The notes under the pieces: generated by a model
Database searches by the model: none
The model's input: the letters and a program-made list of their open reading frames with translations, nothing else
What the model was told of the DNA's origin: nothing
Assembly: GCA_019306065.1 (NCBI GenBank)
Contig: JAFDMF010000007.1
Location: forward strand, 1 to 64,000
Origin: Deltaproteobacteria bacterium
GTDB lineage: Bacteria; Desulfobacterota; Desulfobacteria; Desulfobacterales; JAFDMD01
Reading direction: 5' to 3'
DNA: 64,000 nt
Translations under genes and position numbers: made by a program
Shown here: positions 17,449 through 27,793 of the stretch, one piece after another
Numbering within the stretch: the stretch's first letter is position 1
Layout of the letters: every line of letters begins with the position of its first letter

Positions 17449-20400
17449 ATGGATAACGCCCAAGCAAAAAACATAATAAAAAAAACCTTTGAAGCGCCTT
17501 TTGATAAAGAGCGCTTTATATATTTTATAAAAAATTTTTTAAACAAAATAGACGAAACAAAGGCTTTTTCCATAAATTCCGAGTATATAAAAGATATGTT
17601 TAAAAGCGTAATTAACAGTTACGAACGCATAGCGACATATACTGCCCCGGACGATCAAAAAATAGACATATTGATAGTTAATCTACAAAAAAATCATTCA
17701 TTGGATCATGCCAGAACAGCCCAAAGAAACTTTGCGGGCAATTATCTTAAAAACAGAGGCGAAAAAGACGCGGGATTATTTGCCTTTGTCCCTCCCGATA
17801 AAAAAGACTGGCGTTTTTCTTTGGTTACAATCGATTATGAATTTAAAGAAACAAAAGCTAAAGAAACATTTACTCCCGCAAAAAGATACTCCTTCTTAGT
17901 AGGAGAAAACGAAGCGAGCCACACCGCCCAAAGCCGTTTGGTAAAAATATTTGCGCAAGACCAATCAAACCCTTCTCTTGCCGACCTTGAAGAAGCCTTT
18001 AACATAGAAAAAGTAACCGAAGAGTTTTTTTTACAATACAGAAAACTCTTTTTACAAGTTAAAGAGGCTCTCGATAAAATTGCCAAACAAAACCCAAACA
18101 TAAAAGCGGAGTTTGATAAAAAAAAGGTAGATACGGTTAATTTTGCAAAAAAACTTTTGGGGCAAATAATATTTTTATACTTCTTGCAAAAAAAAGGCTG
18201 GTTCGGGGTTGAGTTGGGCGAAAAATGGGGAACAGGCTCAAAACGGTTTTTGCGAGATATTTTTGAAAAAAAACATAAAAAAAATTACGACAACTTCTTT
18301 AACGACATATTAGAGCCCCTTTTTTACGAAGCCATTAGAACAGACCGAAGCCATGACGACCATTATTACAAGCTTTTCGACTGCAAAATACCATTTTTAA
18401 ACGGCGGATTATTCGACCCGATTTACGATTACGACTGGGTTAATACAGACATAAACCTCCCCGACTCTCTTTTTTCCAATAAAAACGAAGATAACCAAGG
18501 AAGCGGCATATTAGACATATTCGATCTATACAACTTTACCGTTCAAGAAGATCAGCCATTAGAAAAAGAGGTTGCAATAGATCCGGAACTTCTCGGCAAA
18601 GCTTACGAAAAGTTTAACGCGGTAAGGCGGGATAATTTTGAAGAGTTTAAACAGGCTTTAAAAAGCGGCAAAAAAGGGGACGAAAACAAATTTAATAAAA
18701 AATTCGGAGTATATTACACCCCGCGCGAAATAGTTCATTACATGTGCAGGCAAAGCCTAATAAATTATATTTACGCAGAAGCGAATAAAGCAAAACTTAT
18801 TCCGCCCCTTAAAAAACAGGAAATTAAAATATTAATAGAACAAGGAGAGTTTATATCCGAAAACGAGGTTGTCGCCGCCGAAAAACAGGAAAAAATAAAA
18901 AAAGGAGAACAACAAACATCCTCTTATAATTTCAAGCTCTCCCAATCTGTTAGAGATAACTCCAAAGCAATAGACAAATTACTTCAAAATATAAAAGTAT
19001 GCGACCCTGCAGTTGGCTCCGGGGCTTTTCCTGTAGGAATGATGAATGAAATAGTTGCCGCAAGAAAAGTTTTGGCTTTATCCGTAAAAAAAAAGGCTTT
19101 AAGCGATTACAATTTAAAACGCCAATGTATAGAACGCTCCCTTTACGGCGCGGATATAGACTCCGGCGCCGTAGAAATTGCAAAATTAAGACTATGGCTA
19201 TCTTTAATAGTTGACGAGCAAGATATAAAAAATATTAAGCCTCTGCCAAATTTGGATTATAAAATTGTATGCGGAAACTCTTTGTTAGGATTAAAAAAAG
19301 ACCTTTTAAATTACAAATTATTTGAAGAGATGGAACAATTAAAAGATAAGTTTTTTAACGAAACCAATCCTACTAAAAAAGATGAAGATAAAAATAAAAT
19401 TAATAATCTAATAAAGCAAATAAGCGGCGAAGATAAAGAATTTGATTTTAAGCTGTATTTTTCCGAAGTCTTTCGCGAAAAAAAAGGTTTTGATATAGTT
19501 ATTGCCAACCCGCCGTATGTATCTACAAAAGGAAGAGAAGAAACCGATAAAAAAGCTTTAAAAAAAGTGTATGAGTTCGTAGATGATTTATATAACCATT
19601 TTTATTTTAAAGCCGTAGAAATTGCTAATAACAATAAAGGGATAATTGCCTTTATATCTTCCAAAACATTTTGGACAATTCAAACCAAACATAATCTTCG
19701 CAACTTATTATTAAATAATAGAATAATAGAATTATACGATACTGCCAGCCCCTTTGAAGCAATGGTTGATACCTGCATAGCAATCTTTCAAAAAGATGCC
19801 GCTAAAGATTATACTTTAACAGTAAAAGACGGTAAAAAAAATTTGCTTAATCCTAAAACATATAAGCTTGATGGCAATATTTATAAAAACGCTTCTAACA
19901 ACGTATTTTTTATCCCGGATAATTTTAATATAGCCGTTTATAACAAATATAATTCTTATGTTAAAAAATTAATGAATAAATGGTGGGATAATATAAAAAC
20001 AAGCAGAAAAATAAAACAATGTAAAACGGAATTAGATAAATACAGAAAATTGTTAAAACCCGGAGATATAACTTTGCTTGGGCTTATTACGGAAGGCGGA
20101 CAAGGGCTTGCAACCGCAAATAACGGAAAATATATAGGCGTATTAGATAAAACCAAAGGAGCGGAAAACATAAAAAAAACCCGTCCTCAAAAACTGTTGC
20201 AAGCCGTTCTATCTCAAAACATTGCCGAACTTAATCTTATTAAAACCAAACGGGACGCTCAAGATTATTTGGAAACCCTTAACGAATTTAAGGAGCGCAA
20301 ATTATTTGACAGCCTTAAAGAAAAATACGGAAGAGATATTTTCGGGCAGGGATATTTATACAAGATTGTATCGAAAAATGAAATTGCCGACGTAAACAGC

Positions 20401-21039
20401 CTATCCGATAAAGAAAAGAAAAAAGGAATTTGCGGAAACAAAACCTTTGTTCCTTATGATAAAGGGGATAAATACGGCAACCGATGGTATTTAAAAACCC
20501 CTTATTATATTAATTGGAGCAAAGAAAACGTTAAATATTTATATGATAATTCGGGTAAAAAAGGGATAGGTATGCCTGTAGTTAGAAACCCCGATTATTA
20601 CTTTAGAGAAGGTTTTTGTTGGACAGATGTTAATTCTACCTATCTTAAATCAAGAATTAAAGAAAACGGCGTTTATGATGTTTTGAGTATGAGTTTATTT
20701 TCAATGTTAAATGCCGTTCCGAGTTGGTATATAGTTTCTTTAATAAATTCTCAATTGATTAGTGAATACGTTGATAATTTTATAAACAGCACAAGCCATT
20801 TTCAAATTAATGATGCTCGTCAACTGCCGATAATCATTCCAAACGAAAAACAGCTTCAAAATTTTGAGGTTATCTTTAATCAAGCCTATGAAACAAAGAA
20901 AAAAGAGTTTTCCAAACATATTACAAATAAAGAAGCCGAAAAACTATTAGAAGATATACAGAAAAAAATAGATAAAATGGTTTATAAACTTTACCGGCTT
21001 ACCGAACAGGAGATAAAAATAATAAAACTTGCAAAATAG
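17449..21039 (+). CDS. Eco57I-type N6-adenine DNA methyltransferase (Type IIG/PglX-like large methylase)
   Basis: YYTPREIVHYMC, VCDPAVGSGAFPVGMMNE (motif I), LYGADIDSGAVEIAKLRLWLSL, DIVIANPPYVSTKG (NPPY motif IV); C-terminal TRD-like region. Confidence 0.92.
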   Translation: MDNAQAKNIIKKTFEAPFDKERFIYFIKNFLNKIDETKAFSINSEYIKDMFKSVINSYERIATYTAPDDQKIDILIVNLQKNHSLDHARTAQRNFAGNYLKNRGEKDAGLFAFVPPDKKDWRFSLVTIDYEFKETKAKETFTPAKRYSFLVGENEASHTAQSRLVKIFAQDQSNPSLADLEEAFNIEKVTEEFFLQYRKLFLQVKEALDKIAKQNPNIKAEFDKKKVDTVNFAKKLLGQIIFLYFLQKKGWFGVELGEKWGTGSKRFLRDIFEKKHKKNYDNFFNDILEPLFYEAIRTDRSHDDHYYKLFDCKIPFLNGGLFDPIYDYDWVNTDINLPDSLFSNKNEDNQGSGILDIFDLYNFTVQEDQPLEKEVAIDPELLGKAYEKFNAVRRDNFEEFKQALKSGKKGDENKFNKKFGVYYTPREIVHYMCRQSLINYIYAEANKAKLIPPLKKQEIKILIEQGEFISENEVVAAEKQEKIKKGEQQTSSYNFKLSQSVRDNSKAIDKLLQNIKVCDPAVGSGAFPVGMMNEIVAARKVLALSVKKKALSDYNLKRQCIERSLYGADIDSGAVEIAKLRLWLSLIVDEQDIKNIKPLPNLDYKIVCGNSLLGLKKDLLNYKLFEEMEQLKDKFFNETNPTKKDEDKNKINNLIKQISGEDKEFDFKLYFSEVFREKKGFDIVIANPPYVSTKGREETDKKALKKVYEFVDDLYNHFYFKAVEIANNNKGIIAFISSKTFWTIQTKHNLRNLLLNNRIIELYDTASPFEAMVDTCIAIFQKDAAKDYTLTVKDGKKNLLNPKTYKLDGNIYKNASNNVFFIPDNFNIAVYNKYNSYVKKLMNKWWDNIKTSRKIKQCKTELDKYRKLLKPGDITLLGLITEGGQGLATANNGKYIGVLDKTKGAENIKKTRPQKLLQAVLSQNIAELNLIKTKRDAQDYLETLNEFKERKLFDSLKEKYGRDIFGQGYLYKIVSKNEIADVNSLSDKEKKKGICGNKTFVPYDKGDKYGNRWYLKTPYYINWSKENVKYLYDNSGKKGIGMPVVRNPDYYFREGFCWTDVNSTYLKSRIKENGVYDVLSMSLFSMLNAVPSWYIVSLINSQLISEYVDNFINSTSHFQINDARQLPIIIPNEKQLQNFEVIFNQAYETKKKEFSKHITNKEAEKLLEDIQKKIDKMVYKLYRLTEQEIKIIKLAK

Positions 21040-21276
21040 GCGGACGTCAATTCCGGCGCGACGCCTTTAGGGTATAGGTAACGTCCTTTGGGTCAAAGGC
21101 AACGTTATTTAAGTCATAATGCGGTTTTTTCAAGTTAAGACCCATTACAAATAATAAATGTAAACATTTTATTACAAATAAAAATTTCAACCGCAAAAAA
21201 AAAACCTTTTTATTTGAAAACCATAAAAAAAATATATAAACTCCAACATTATTAAAACTCTTTATAAAAAAAAATA

Positions 21277-22326
21277 ATGAAAAAAACAGACAAACAAATT
21301 ACAATACAAAATAATAGCGCCGAATTCTTACTTTATACCTCCCCGAATAAAGAGGTAAAAGTAGAAGTTCTTTTGCGCAATCAAACCATATGGTTAAATC
21401 AAAAGCAAATAGCAAAGCTATTCGGGGTAAATGTTCCCGCCATTTCAAAACACTTAAAAAATATTTTTGACGAAGGGGAGCTACAAAGAAAAGCAACTGT
21501 TTCCAAAATGGAAACAGTTCGAAAAGAAGGAAAAAAAGAAGTTTCCAGAAATATGGAGTTTTATAATCTCGATGCCATTCTTTCGGTAGGTTATAGAGTT
21601 AATTCGCGCGAAGCTACAATGTTTAGAATATGGGCGACCAAAACCTTAAAAGAATACATTATAAAAGGTTTTGCAATAGACGACCAAAGACTTAAAAACG
21701 GAGCCTATTTCGGACAAGATTATTTTAAAGAATTACTTGAAACAGTCCGCTCTATCAGAGCAAGCGAAAGAAGAGTCTATCAGCAAATTACCGATATTTT
21801 TGCGGAATGCTCTATAGATTATGATCCGAAATCCGAAATTACCAAAATTTTTTACGCAATGGTGCAAAATAAATTTCATTTTGCCATTGCGGGAAAAACC
21901 GCGGCAGAGATAATTTATGATAATACAGATCAAAACAAACCTTTTATGGGGCTTACAACTTGGAAGAATGCCCCGAAAGGAAGAATTTTAAAACTGGATA
22001 CGGTTATTGCAAAAAATTATCTGAAAGAAGATGAAATTGAAAAGCTTGAAAGAGCCATTTCCGGGTATTTCGATTATATTGAAAGACTTATTGAAAACAG
22101 AATATCCTTTACAATGGAGAAGCTGGCGGAATCGGTTAATAAGTTTTTAGAGTTTAACGAATATAAAATTTTAGACGGAAAAGGAAAGCTTTCTAATAAG
22201 CGGGCAAAACAGAAAGCATCTTTAGAATATGAGGAATTTAATAAAACCCAAAAAATAGAATCAGACTTTGACAAAGAAATAAAAAAAATTTTAAAAGCAA
22301 ATAGCAAAAAAATAACAAAACATTAA
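21277..22326 (+). CDS. rhuM: RhuM-family protein
   Basis: VEVLLRNQTIWLNQKQIAKLFGVNVPAISKHLKNIF, NLDAILSVGYRVNSREATMFRIWATKTLKEYIIKGFAIDDQRL. Confidence 0.9.
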   Translation: MKKTDKQITIQNNSAEFLLYTSPNKEVKVEVLLRNQTIWLNQKQIAKLFGVNVPAISKHLKNIFDEGELQRKATVSKMETVRKEGKKEVSRNMEFYNLDAILSVGYRVNSREATMFRIWATKTLKEYIIKGFAIDDQRLKNGAYFGQDYFKELLETVRSIRASERRVYQQITDIFAECSIDYDPKSEITKIFYAMVQNKFHFAIAGKTAAEIIYDNTDQNKPFMGLTTWKNAPKGRILKLDTVIAKNYLKEDEIEKLERAISGYFDYIERLIENRISFTMEKLAESVNKFLEFNEYKILDGKGKLSNKRAKQKASLEYEEFNKTQKIESDFDKEIKKILKANSKKITKH

Positions 22327-22341
22327 TATATAGGAGAATAA

Positions 22342-23553
22342 ATGAAAGAGGAAATAAATAAAGTCGTGCTTGCATACAGCGGCGGGCTTGATACCTCGGT
22401 AATAGCCCATTGGATTAAAACCAACTACAAATGCGAAGTAATATGCTTTTGCGCGGATCTGGGGCAGGGAGGAGAAGAATTAAGCGGATTAGAAGAAAAA
22501 GCGTTGGCGTCCGGCGCGAGCAAACTATACATAAGAGACCTTACAGAGGAATTTATAAAAGATTTTATATTCCCTACTATGCGCGCGGGCGCGGTTTATG
22601 AAAGAGATTATTTGTTAGGAACATCCTTTGCTAGACCTCTTATTTCAAAACATATGGTTGATATAGCGGCAAAAGAAGGAGCCGATGCAATAGCTCACGG
22701 AGCAACGGGAAAAGGCAACGATCAAGTACGGTTTGAAGTAAGCGTAATGGCTTTAAACCCTCAATTAAAAACAATCGCCCCATGGAGAGAATGGAATATA
22801 AAAGGGCGCGAAGATGCTTTGGCTTACGCTTTAAAACATAACATCCCCGTTACTCAGACAAAAAAAGATTTATACAGCAGAGATAAAAATATCTTCCATT
22901 TAAGTCATGAAGGCGGCATACTGGAAAATACATGGGCAGAACCGGAAGAAACTATGTTTCAGCTTTCAAACTCTCCGGAAAATGCGCCAAACAGCCCGAT
23001 TTATATTGAAATCGGCTTTGAAAAAGGAGACCCTGTAAGCATAAACGGCAAAAAAACCGATCCCGTCCGGCTTTTTACGCAACTTAATAAAATAGGCGGA
23101 GAACATGGAATAGGCAGAACAGATATAGTGGAAAACCGACTTGTAGGAATGAAAAGCCGCGGGGTTTATGAAACTCCGGCAGGAACAATCCTGTTAAAAG
23201 CGCATCAGGCATTAGAAAGCATCACATTAGATAAACATACAATCCAGTATAAAGACATATTGGCTTTGCAGTATGCAAAGCTTGTTTACGAAGGACTTTG
23301 GTTTACAAGACTTCGCAAATCTTTAGATGCTTTTTTTGACGTTACGCAGCAAAATGTTACCGGAACAGTCCGCATCAAACTGTATAAAGGCAATATAATA
23401 ATAGTAGGGCGTAAAAGCGAAAAAAGCCTTTATCATTCCGGTTACGCATCTTTTGAAAAAGAGGATGTTTATAATCAAAAAGATGCGGAAGGATTCATAT
23501 CTTTATTCGGGCTTCCTTTAAAGGTTGAGGCTTTGATAAATAAAGCAAAATAA
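22342..23553 (+). CDS. argG: argininosuccinate synthase
   Basis: [70 protein letters not shown]. Confidence 0.96.
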   Translation: MKEEINKVVLAYSGGLDTSVIAHWIKTNYKCEVICFCADLGQGGEELSGLEEKALASGASKLYIRDLTEEFIKDFIFPTMRAGAVYERDYLLGTSFARPLISKHMVDIAAKEGADAIAHGATGKGNDQVRFEVSVMALNPQLKTIAPWREWNIKGREDALAYALKHNIPVTQTKKDLYSRDKNIFHLSHEGGILENTWAEPEETMFQLSNSPENAPNSPIYIEIGFEKGDPVSINGKKTDPVRLFTQLNKIGGEHGIGRTDIVENRLVGMKSRGVYETPAGTILLKAHQALESITLDKHTIQYKDILALQYAKLVYEGLWFTRLRKSLDAFFDVTQQNVTGTVRIKLYKGNIIIVGRKSEKSLYHSGYASFEKEDVYNQKDAEGFISLFGLPLKVEALINKAK

Positions 23554-23634
23554 AAAAAACTTGACTTCGGATAATACTCAATATATTGTATAAATTCTTA
23601 AATATATAAAAAATAAAATAATATAGGTGATACT

Positions 23635-23874
23635 TTGGATACCGATTTTATATTAAAACAATTTGAAGAAATAGAACAAAAGGTTCAAAAACTGATAGAT
23701 GATATAAAACGATTAGAAGAAATAAAGCTGGAACTTGAATATAAAATTGAGGCTGTGGAAAAGGATCTGCAGGAAAAAATTTCGGCTGAAAGCCGTTATA
23801 TTGAAGAAAGAGAACTGATAGGTTTGAAAATAGGCGACGTTTTGGAAAAACTTGATACTATATCTATATCTTGA
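23635..23874 (+). CDS. small coiled-coil protein, ZapB-like cell division factor (tentative)
   Basis: 79 aa highly charged coiled-coil, TTG start, directly upstream of zapA. Confidence 0.55.
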   Translation: MDTDFILKQFEEIEQKVQKLIDDIKRLEEIKLELEYKIEAVEKDLQEKISAESRYIEERELIGLKIGDVLEKLDTISIS

Positions 23875-23919
23875 AGTTAATTTAATTTCCAACTGGCGTA
23901 AAAAGGGTAATGAAAAAAG

Positions 23920-24207
23920 TTGGAACAATTTATTACGATAGAACTTTTAGGACAAAAAAGTATTTATGCTGTGGATATTGAAGTATCCGAAGCTTATAAA
24001 ATAGTGGATTGCCTGATAAAAGAGGTTACAAAAGTGGAAAGGCAGGTTACAAAAAGACATAGCAGTCTATCAATATTAACCATAGCCGCTTTAAATATAA
24101 CGGAAGAATATTTAAATTTAAAAAAAAGACATAACGAACTTTTTTATCAAATTTCCGAAAGTTCCGCCGAATTGTTAAAAAAACTGAACGAGCATGACAA
24201 ACTCTAA
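23920..24207 (+). CDS. zapA: cell division protein ZapA
   Basis: ZapA-like N-terminus (ITIELLGQKSIYAV) and LTIAALNITEEYLNLKKR; upstream of 6S RNA and rny; TTG start. Confidence 0.8.
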   Translation: MEQFITIELLGQKSIYAVDIEVSEAYKIVDCLIKEVTKVERQVTKRHSSLSILTIAALNITEEYLNLKKRHNELFYQISESSAELLKKLNEHDKL

Positions 24208-24394
24208 AATTCCCCTGCTGTGCCCGTGATTGCAGAATATATTTTGAACCAATATCATAATATTAGGGCAACTTCACTGGTTTTGGTGCGCAAGTTCCGA
24301 TTTTACGGAAAAGCCTAAAGAAGCTATAAGAACGCCCGCCTTTGAACACAAGGTTCAAAGAGTTCTCTCAACACGGCATTTATGCGGGGGAATC
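24208..24394 (+). ncRNA. ssrS: 6S RNA
   Basis: Closing stem attcccctgctgtgcccgtgat...acacggcatttatgcgggggaat, long hairpin with central bubble, zapA-6S-rny context, T-run after 3' end. Confidence 0.85.
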
Positions 24395-24458
24395 CTCTTT
24401 TTTTACCCTTTTCACATCTCTTTTTCTTTCATCATAGTCCGGCAAAAAAGGAAAAATA

Positions 24459-26024
24459 ATGGATAAATATATACTATTGTCATTTTTAATAGGCTTATGC
24501 TTTGCAGGATGCGGAATTGCTTTTTGGCTTAAAGGAAAAATTTTGGCAAAAAGGTTTGGCGCCGCAGAAACTCAAGCGTTCGAGATTGTAGAACGGGCAA
24601 AAATAAAAGCGGAAAACTTTTTAAAAGAGGCTGAACTAGAAGCTAAAGACAGGCTTATTAAGCTTAAAAGCGATTTTGATACCGAAACAAAAGAGACCGG
24701 AGCAGAGCTTGAAAAACAGGAGAGACATCTGTTTCAAAAAGAGGAGAAACTTGATAAAAAAATTGAACAAATAGAAGAAAAAGCGTTATCCTTAACCCGC
24801 AGGGAGCATTCTTTAAAAAATAAAGAAAAAGAGATAGAAAAAAATGAAAAAAGCGCGTTAAGCATAGTAGAAGAGCAGGAAAAAAAGTTAGAAACAATAG
24901 CCGGCATGACATTTCGGGAAGCAAAAGAGTTTTTGCTTAAAAGTATGGAAAACGAGGCAAAATACGAAAGCGTAAAATTTCTTAAACAAATAGAAGCAGA
25001 AACAAAAGAGGCTGCGGATAAAAAAGCAAAAGAGATAATAGCTACCGCAATACAAAGATATGCAGGCGATTATGTGTCTCAAAGAACCGTATCTGTAGTA
25101 GGGCTGCCTAATGATGAAATGAAAGGAAGAATAATAGGTAGAGAAGGGCGCAACATACGCTCATTAGAGGCGGCTACAGGGATAGACTTTGTAATAGACG
25201 ATACTCCTGAAGCGGTTGTGCTTTCCGGATTTAATCCTGTAAGAAGAGAGGTGGCAAGACTTTCTTTGGAGGCTCTTATAGCAGACGGAAGAATTCATCC
25301 CGGACGAATAGAAGAGGTAGTAAAAAAAGCCGAAGAAGAGGTTGAGCAAATCATTAAAGAAGCCGGCGAACAAGCGGTTTTTGATCTGGGAATACACGGA
25401 ATTCATAAGGAACTTATAAAATATTTGGGCAGATTGAAATTCAGAACAAGTTATGCTCAAAACGTTTTACAGCATTCCATAGAGGTAGGCTCATTATCCG
25501 GGGTTATTGCATCAGAGCTGGGGCTTAATCCGAAATTGGCGAAACGTATTGGGCTTTTACATGATATAGGAAAAAGCATAGACAGAGAGGTTGAAGGAAC
25601 CCATGCTTTAATCGGAGCGAGACTGGCAAAAAAAAGCGGAGAAAAATCGATTGTAATAAACGCTATAGCAGCTCATCACGAAGAAACGCCTGTTTCTTCG
25701 GTTTATGACTGGATTGTTCAGGCTGCGGACAGCATATCCGGCGCGAGACCGGGAGCAAGAAAAGAGATTATAGAAAATTATATAAAAAGACTTGAAGATC
25801 TGGAAGGCATAGCAAATTCTTTTGACGGAATATCCAATTCTTATGCCGTTCAAGCAGGAAGAGAATTAAGAGTGCTTGTAGAAAGCGGCAACAAATCGGA
25901 CGAAGACGCATTTTTATTAAGCAAAGAGATTGTAAAAAAGATTGAAGAAACAATGACATTTCCGGGGCAGATAAAGGTTATGGTTATAAGGGAGACAAGA
26001 GCCATAGAATATGCCAATAAATAA
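24459..26024 (+). CDS. rny: ribonuclease Y
   Basis: N-terminal TM + coiled coil, KH (GRIIGREGRNIRSLEAATGIDFVIDDTPEAVVLSGF), HD domain (LLHDIGKSIDREVEGTHALIGA). Confidence 0.96.
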   Translation: MDKYILLSFLIGLCFAGCGIAFWLKGKILAKRFGAAETQAFEIVERAKIKAENFLKEAELEAKDRLIKLKSDFDTETKETGAELEKQERHLFQKEEKLDKKIEQIEEKALSLTRREHSLKNKEKEIEKNEKSALSIVEEQEKKLETIAGMTFREAKEFLLKSMENEAKYESVKFLKQIEAETKEAADKKAKEIIATAIQRYAGDYVSQRTVSVVGLPNDEMKGRIIGREGRNIRSLEAATGIDFVIDDTPEAVVLSGFNPVRREVARLSLEALIADGRIHPGRIEEVVKKAEEEVEQIIKEAGEQAVFDLGIHGIHKELIKYLGRLKFRTSYAQNVLQHSIEVGSLSGVIASELGLNPKLAKRIGLLHDIGKSIDREVEGTHALIGARLAKKSGEKSIVINAIAAHHEETPVSSVYDWIVQAADSISGARPGARKEIIENYIKRLEDLEGIANSFDGISNSYAVQAGRELRVLVESGNKSDEDAFLLSKEIVKKIEETMTFPGQIKVMVIRETRAIEYANK

Positions 26025-26164
26025 AACCCGTTGCTACAGGAACTAATTGTTTTTTTAAAAGTTTGCTTTTACTTAATTTTAAGCGTTGGATAAAAGTCTT
26101 ACCCCCTCGAAATAATAAAGGGATTTTTCGCTTTGTTCGAAATTTAAACAAGGACGTAGAATAA

Positions 26165-27457
26165 ATGAGTATATTGGAAATATTGCATCAAAGAGGCTTT
26201 ATAGAACAAACAACCCATCAAAAAGAGCTGGAAGATTATATTAATCAAGGCTCCGCTACCTGTTATATAGGTTTTGACCCTACGGCTTCAAGCCTTCACG
26301 TAGGAAGCCTTGTTCCTATTATGGCGCTTGCTCATTTCCAGCGTTGCGGACATAAACCTATAGCATTGGTAGGCGGAGGGACAGGCTTAATAGGAGATCC
26401 GAGCGGAAAAACCGAAACCAGAAAACTTTTGACAAAAGAAAAAATAAAAGAAAACAGCGCGGGATTAAAAAAACAGCTTACAAAATTTATAGATTTTACA
26501 AATGACAAAGCCCTTCTTTTAAACAACGAAAAATGGCTTACAGATTTAAAATATGTAGATTTTCTTAGAGATATAGGAAAACATTTTTCAATAAACAGAA
26601 TGATCAAAGCGGAAAGCTATAGAAGCCGTCTTGATTCCGAAGACGGACTTAATTTTATAGAATTTAATTATATGCTTCTTCAAGCTTACGATTTTTTAAA
26701 GCTTTTTGAAAGCAATAACTGCAAAATCCAGATGGGCGGCTCCGATCAATGGGGGAACATAGTCGCAGGAATAGATCTTATAAGAAGAATACATCAAAAA
26801 AACAGTTTCGGAATCACATTTCCTCTTCTTATTACAAGCAGCGGTAAAAAAATGGGTAAAACCGAAAGCGGAACCGTATGGCTTGATCCGGATAAAACAT
26901 CTCCTTATCAATATTATCAATTCTGGATAAATACAGACGACAGAGACTTAAAACGATTTATAGCGCTGTTTACCTTTTTGCCTATGGAAGAGATAGAAAT
27001 AATAGACAGCCGCGCGGACTCTCAATTAAACGAGGCAAAAGCGGTTTTGGCTTATGAAGCCGCCAAAATAGCGCATGGAAAGCAAGAAGCGGATAAAGCC
27101 TTTTTTGCGGCTTCCGGTATTTTCGGAGAAAAAATAATTTCGAGATCCTTTTTCCCTTCAAGCTGCATACCAAGAAAGATAAAAAAAACAGAGGATTCTT
27201 TGCCGACATCTTTAATAGAAAAAGAAAAATTTCAGGAAGGGTTGCCTGTTTTTAAACTCTTTTGCATTGCGGGTTTAACAACATCTAACGGCGAAGCAAA
27301 AAGACTTATAAAACAGGGCGGCGCGTATATAAACGGAAATCGGATAACAGACGACCAATACATAGCGACTACGACAGACTTTAAAAATAACATCCTATTG
27401 TTAAGAGCCGGTAAAAAACGATACCATAAAATAATTATTGCTCGGCAGCCTGATTAG
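26165..27457 (+). CDS. tyrS: tyrosyl-tRNA synthetase
   Basis: YIGFDPTASSLHVGSLVPIMALAH, GGSDQWGNIVAG, KMGKTESGTVWLD (KMSKS variant), C-terminal S4 domain. Confidence 0.95.
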   Translation: MSILEILHQRGFIEQTTHQKELEDYINQGSATCYIGFDPTASSLHVGSLVPIMALAHFQRCGHKPIALVGGGTGLIGDPSGKTETRKLLTKEKIKENSAGLKKQLTKFIDFTNDKALLLNNEKWLTDLKYVDFLRDIGKHFSINRMIKAESYRSRLDSEDGLNFIEFNYMLLQAYDFLKLFESNNCKIQMGGSDQWGNIVAGIDLIRRIHQKNSFGITFPLLITSSGKKMGKTESGTVWLDPDKTSPYQYYQFWINTDDRDLKRFIALFTFLPMEEIEIIDSRADSQLNEAKAVLAYEAAKIAHGKQEADKAFFAASGIFGEKIISRSFFPSSCIPRKIKKTEDSLPTSLIEKEKFQEGLPVFKLFCIAGLTTSNGEAKRLIKQGGAYINGNRITDDQYIATTTDFKNNILLLRAGKKRYHKIIIARQPD

Positions 27458-27596
27458 AATCCGAATCCTTTTTTTTGGTTTTGGTTTTTTTAAGACATAT
27501 CTTGTCTTTTTTTACGAATGCGCAGAGTTTAGGGTTATAATACTCTTTACAGTTCGAAGGATTATATAACGGACATTCCGGATATTTCTCAGACAT
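27435..27596 (-). CDS. small Cys-containing conserved-looking protein (53 aa), absent from supplied ORF track
   Basis: ATG-initiated ORF MSEKYPECPLYNPSNCKEYYNPKLCAFVKKDKICLKKTKTKKKDSDSNQAAEQ*, four Cys, overlaps tyrS 3' end. Confidence 0.55.
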   Translation of the reverse strand: MSEKYPECPLYNPSNCKEYYNPKLCAFVKKDKICLKKTKTKKKDSDSNQAAEQ

Positions 27597-27793
27597 TTAT
27601 AATTTTTCCCTATTTAGTTTATGTAAAAAAGCCAAAATTAAGCAAAAGAAATCTTTTTTATCCATAAGCTATTTAAAAAATAAAATATTTATTATCTTAT
27701 AATAACAATAATATAATATATAACATAAAATAAATGATATTACAATATGTTATTAAATCGACTGTAAACAGATAAAATCAAAATTATAAAAAT

